DNA of 64,000 nt from Bradyrhizobium sp. BTAi1. GTDB taxonomy: Bacteria > Pseudomonadota > Alphaproteobacteria > Rhizobiales > Xanthobacteraceae. Every line of letters begins with the position of its first letter. Position 1 is the stretch's first letter. Made by a program: the position numbers and the translations under genes. Under the pieces are notes generated by a model that saw only the letters and a list, made by a program, of their open reading frames with translations, was not told the DNA's origin and made no database searches. Shown here piece after piece: positions 61,918-64,000 of this stretch. The stretch lies in the NCBI RefSeq assembly GCF_000015165.1, contig NC_009485.1, positions 7,955,501 through 8,019,500 on the forward strand. The letters run 5' to 3'.

Positions 61918-63525
61918 ATGGAAGCTCACTTTCAGATATTCCTGGTCCTGCTGGCGGTGCTGGCGGGAACCGCATTGATCGCGCGGCGCGCCAATCTCGC
62001 GCCGGCGATCCTCATGATGCTGGCCGGCATCGCGCTGGCCTTCGTGCCGACCATGCCGGCCTTCGCACTGCCGCCAGAGCTGGTGCTGCTCGTCGTGCTG
62101 CCGCCGCTGATCTATTCCTCCAGCGTCGCGATGAGCTGGCGCGAGTTCAAGCGCAATCTGCGGCCGATCGTGCTGCTGGCGGTCGGTTGCGTGCTCTTCA
62201 CCGCCTCCGCGGTGGCGATCGCGACCCACTATCTTCTCGGCCTCCCCTGGAGCATCGGCTTCCTGCTCGGCGCCATCGTCGCACCGCCTGATGTCGTGGC
62301 GCCGCTCGCCATCGCCCGCCGGCTGCATCTGCCGCGCCGGGTCATGGTGATCCTCGAAGGCGAGGGCCTCGCCAACGACGCGACCGCGCTGATCCTCTAT
62401 CGCTTCGCGGTGGCCGCGATCACCACCGGCACCTTCTCGCTCCCGGTTGCCGCCGGCGAGTTTGCCGCGATCGTGGTCGGCGAGATCGCCTTCGGCATCG
62501 GCGTCGGCTGGCTGATGCTGCGCGCCCGCCACTATGCGCGCGACCCGCAGGTCGAGATCACATTGTCCGTGCTGACGCCCTATCTGGCGTTCTGGATCCC
62601 CGAGCATGTCGGGGGCTCCGGCGTAATCGCAACGGTCGCCTGCGGCCTCTATATGAGCTGGAACGGGCCGCTGTGGATCTCCTCGGCAACCCGCCTGCAG
62701 GGCGTCTTCTTCTGGGACCTCATGATCTACCTGATCGAGGGCATGCTGTTCCTGCTCACCGGCTTCCAGATGCGGCTGATCTACGAGAAGTCGAAGATCT
62801 TTTCGCTCGACGAGATCGTGATCGCGACCGCTCTGGTGCTCGCCATCGTCGTGATCGCGCGCTTCGCCTGGACGTTTCCGGCGACCATCCTGCCGCGCCT
62901 CTTGAGCAGTTCGCTCCGCGCCCGCGATCCGCTGCCGCCTTGGCAGCAGACCTTCATCATCGGCTTCACCGGCGTGCGCGGCACGGTTTCGCTGGCGACC
63001 GCCCTGGCGCTGCCGCTGACATTGTCGACCGGCGATGCCTTCCCCTATCGTGACCAGATCCTGTTCATCGCCTTCGGCGTCATCTTCTTCACCCTGATCG
63101 GGCTCGGCCTTACACTGCCGACGGTCGTGCAATGGCTCGGCGTCGCCCGCACGGGACGCGCCGAGCATGCCCGCGAGCACGAGCAGGAAATCGCCGCCCG
63201 GCGCGAGGCGCTCGACAGCGCACTGCGGTCGCTGGAGACGATGACCAATGATCGCGACCTGTCGGATGAGGTGGTTCGGCTGCTGCGGGCACGCCACGAG
63301 GTGCGGGCCAACCAGCTGCCCGAGGGTCTCAAGCCGGATGACAACGACGCGTCCGCGCTCGGCATCGAACTGACGCGCGAATTGATCACGGCGGAACGCA
63401 AGTTCATCCATGTGATGCTGCGCGACGGCAAGATCACCGACGAGACCCGCCGCCGCATCGAGCGCGACCTCGATCTGGAAGAGGCAAGCCTCGCCAATCG
63501 GGAATACGAGCACCTGCCGCTGTAA
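61918..63525 (+). CDS. Na+/H+ antiporter, CPA1 family
   Basis: A 535-residue monovalent cation:proton antiporter. About 12 helices (FQIFLVLLAVLAGTALIARR, ILMMLAGIALAFVPTMPAF and on). The CPA1 core shows GFLLGAIVAPPDVVAPLAIA and ILEGEGLANDATALILYRFA, with the ND pair (Asn-Asp) of the ion site, and GFTGVRGTVSLATALALPL. The C-terminal 100 residues are a charged cytoplasmic coil (EHAREHEQEIAARREALDSA). ATG 61918. Same strand as the NTF2-like gene. Confidence 0.92.
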   Translation: MEAHFQIFLVLLAVLAGTALIARRANLAPAILMMLAGIALAFVPTMPAFALPPELVLLVVLPPLIYSSSVAMSWREFKRNLRPIVLLAVGCVLFTASAVAIATHYLLGLPWSIGFLLGAIVAPPDVVAPLAIARRLHLPRRVMVILEGEGLANDATALILYRFAVAAITTGTFSLPVAAGEFAAIVVGEIAFGIGVGWLMLRARHYARDPQVEITLSVLTPYLAFWIPEHVGGSGVIATVACGLYMSWNGPLWISSATRLQGVFFWDLMIYLIEGMLFLLTGFQMRLIYEKSKIFSLDEIVIATALVLAIVVIARFAWTFPATILPRLLSSSLRARDPLPPWQQTFIIGFTGVRGTVSLATALALPLTLSTGDAFPYRDQILFIAFGVIFFTLIGLGLTLPTVVQWLGVARTGRAEHAREHEQEIAARREALDSALRSLETMTNDRDLSDEVVRLLRARHEVRANQLPEGLKPDDNDASALGIELTRELITAERKFIHVMLRDGKITDETRRRIERDLDLEEASLANREYEHLPL

Positions 63526-63877
63526 CGGACGACATCCCGTCCTCGGCCAGCACTGCTCGTCCGAAATAGCACCCGTTCTCCGGTAGACGAACGGCGCCGA
63601 TCCGTGAGGCGGATGGCGCCGATGACGCCACGGCGCATACGCCCGCCGCACGATGCCCCCAGCACGCCGGCGTCGGCCATCCCCGCCAACGATGATCCCG
63701 GGTCGCCGTAGCGGAGATGCCGGACAACTTCGATGGATCATGCCCAGGACATGACCGTCGGCACCGTCGTTCGCTCTGATGATCTGATCTGACCAAGCGG
63801 CAGCCGTTTGCCGCCAATTTCCGCACGTCAGGCTCAAAAGTTCCGCAGCCGCGGCCTCATGACCGTTTGACAGGTTA
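63526..63877. other. Non-coding gap after the antiporter
   Basis: No gene is supported in this stretch. TTGACA at 63867-63872 is a possible -35 for the gene starting at 63919, lying directly before the double palindrome. Nothing else recognised. Confidence 0.4.
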
Positions 63878-63905
63878 ATTTCAATATCTGAAATTCTATT
63901 TCAGA
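63878..63905. promoter_or_regulatory. Overlapping palindromic operator
   Basis: AATTTCA and TGAAATT (63878-63896, centre ATATC) and TCTGAAAT and ATTTCAGA (63887-63905, centre TCT) are two exact inverted repeats sharing the middle. They occupy the place where RNA polymerase would bind, 13 bases or more before ATG 63919. A repressor site for a dimer or tetramer is likely. Confidence 0.65.
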
Positions 63906-63918
63906 AATGAGGTGCACG

Positions 63919-64000
63919 ATGGCTCGGCTCACCCCGGTGCAACGCAAGACCGATACGGCCCTGCTGGACCCCGGCGAGGATACGCGGATCGTTCAGGGAC
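63919..64000 (+). CDS. Start of an unidentified protein, cut by the window edge
   Basis: The first 27 codons are visible: MARLTPVQRKTDTALLDPGE then DTRIVQG. GAGG lies eight bases upstream of the ATG (AATGAGGTGCACGATG). This start and the operator before it fit a self-regulated transcription factor, for example IclR-type proteins, whose first helix often follows an RIVQ-like segment. That is a guess; 27 residues cannot decide the family. Confidence 0.55.
   Translation, partial: MARLTPVQRKTDTALLDPGEDTRIVQG

Overview
The window is GC-rich and densely coded. It reads as the chromosome of an alphaproteobacterium of the Bradyrhizobium/Rhodopseudomonas group. I infer this from gene order (aroB-aroK-xerD-accA, lysC-ptsP-prfA-prmC, phbB-phbA/phaR, rpmF-mtgA-ispA), from the families present (DUF4167, DUF1178, PtsP, PhaR) and from several families of palindromic intergenic repeats of the kind scattered through these genomes. 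No rRNA or tRNA gene, CRISPR array, transposase or phage module was seen. Most genes are ordinary core genes.

Layout. Positions 1-6.7 kb: the start of a CNNM/CorC-type membrane protein, aroB-aroK with a 4-base overlap, a 48-residue membrane peptide, xerD, accA and a YafK-like L,D-transpeptidase lipoprotein. Positions 7.2-15.5 kb are more accessory: a cysteine-cluster protein, a 487-residue protein built of 11-residue histidine/glycine/alanine repeats, an unknown multi-pass membrane protein, the quinoprotein glucose dehydrogenase gcd, and an MHYT-GGDEF-EAL protein. Positions 15.7-22.4 kb look catabolic: an AmiC/UrtA-like binding protein divergent from a MarR regulator, an acyl-CoA synthetase, a glycerophosphodiesterase and an FAD monooxygenase. 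Positions 22.7-38.5 kb: secA, a parvulin isomerase, argJ, a TadG-like von Willebrand protein, mutT, a BioC/NDUFAF5-like methyltransferase, comF, grxC-nitrilase-DUF1178, EamA transporters, ubiG, a PH-domain protein and lysC.

Positions 38.8-64 kb: ptsP (nitrogen PTS enzyme I), prfA-prmC, DUF4167, a methyltransferase, gloB, a cupin, a membrane GGDEF-EAL protein, an EamA exporter, the polyhydroxybutyrate genes phbB and phbA with divergent phaR, a PAS/degenerate-GGDEF/EAL protein, rpmF, mtgA, ispA, DUF1345, a secreted caspase-like protein, an NTF2-like protein, a CPA1 Na+/H+ antiporter, and the first 27 codons of a gene behind a strong double palindrome.

Most worth a second look: the 11-residue histidine-repeat protein (7949-9412); the secreted caspase-like protein with a coiled coil and a peptidoglycan-binding-like segment (59393-61297); the degenerate GGDEF protein that keeps the c-di-GMP inhibitory site and its EAL residues next to phaR (53384-55075); two CtrA-like boxes before a pilus-type gene (29943-30007); and a three-copy palindromic repeat family. 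No complete new multi-gene system is evident. Start sites were chosen by Shine-Dalgarno spacing and family length; several are non-ATG.
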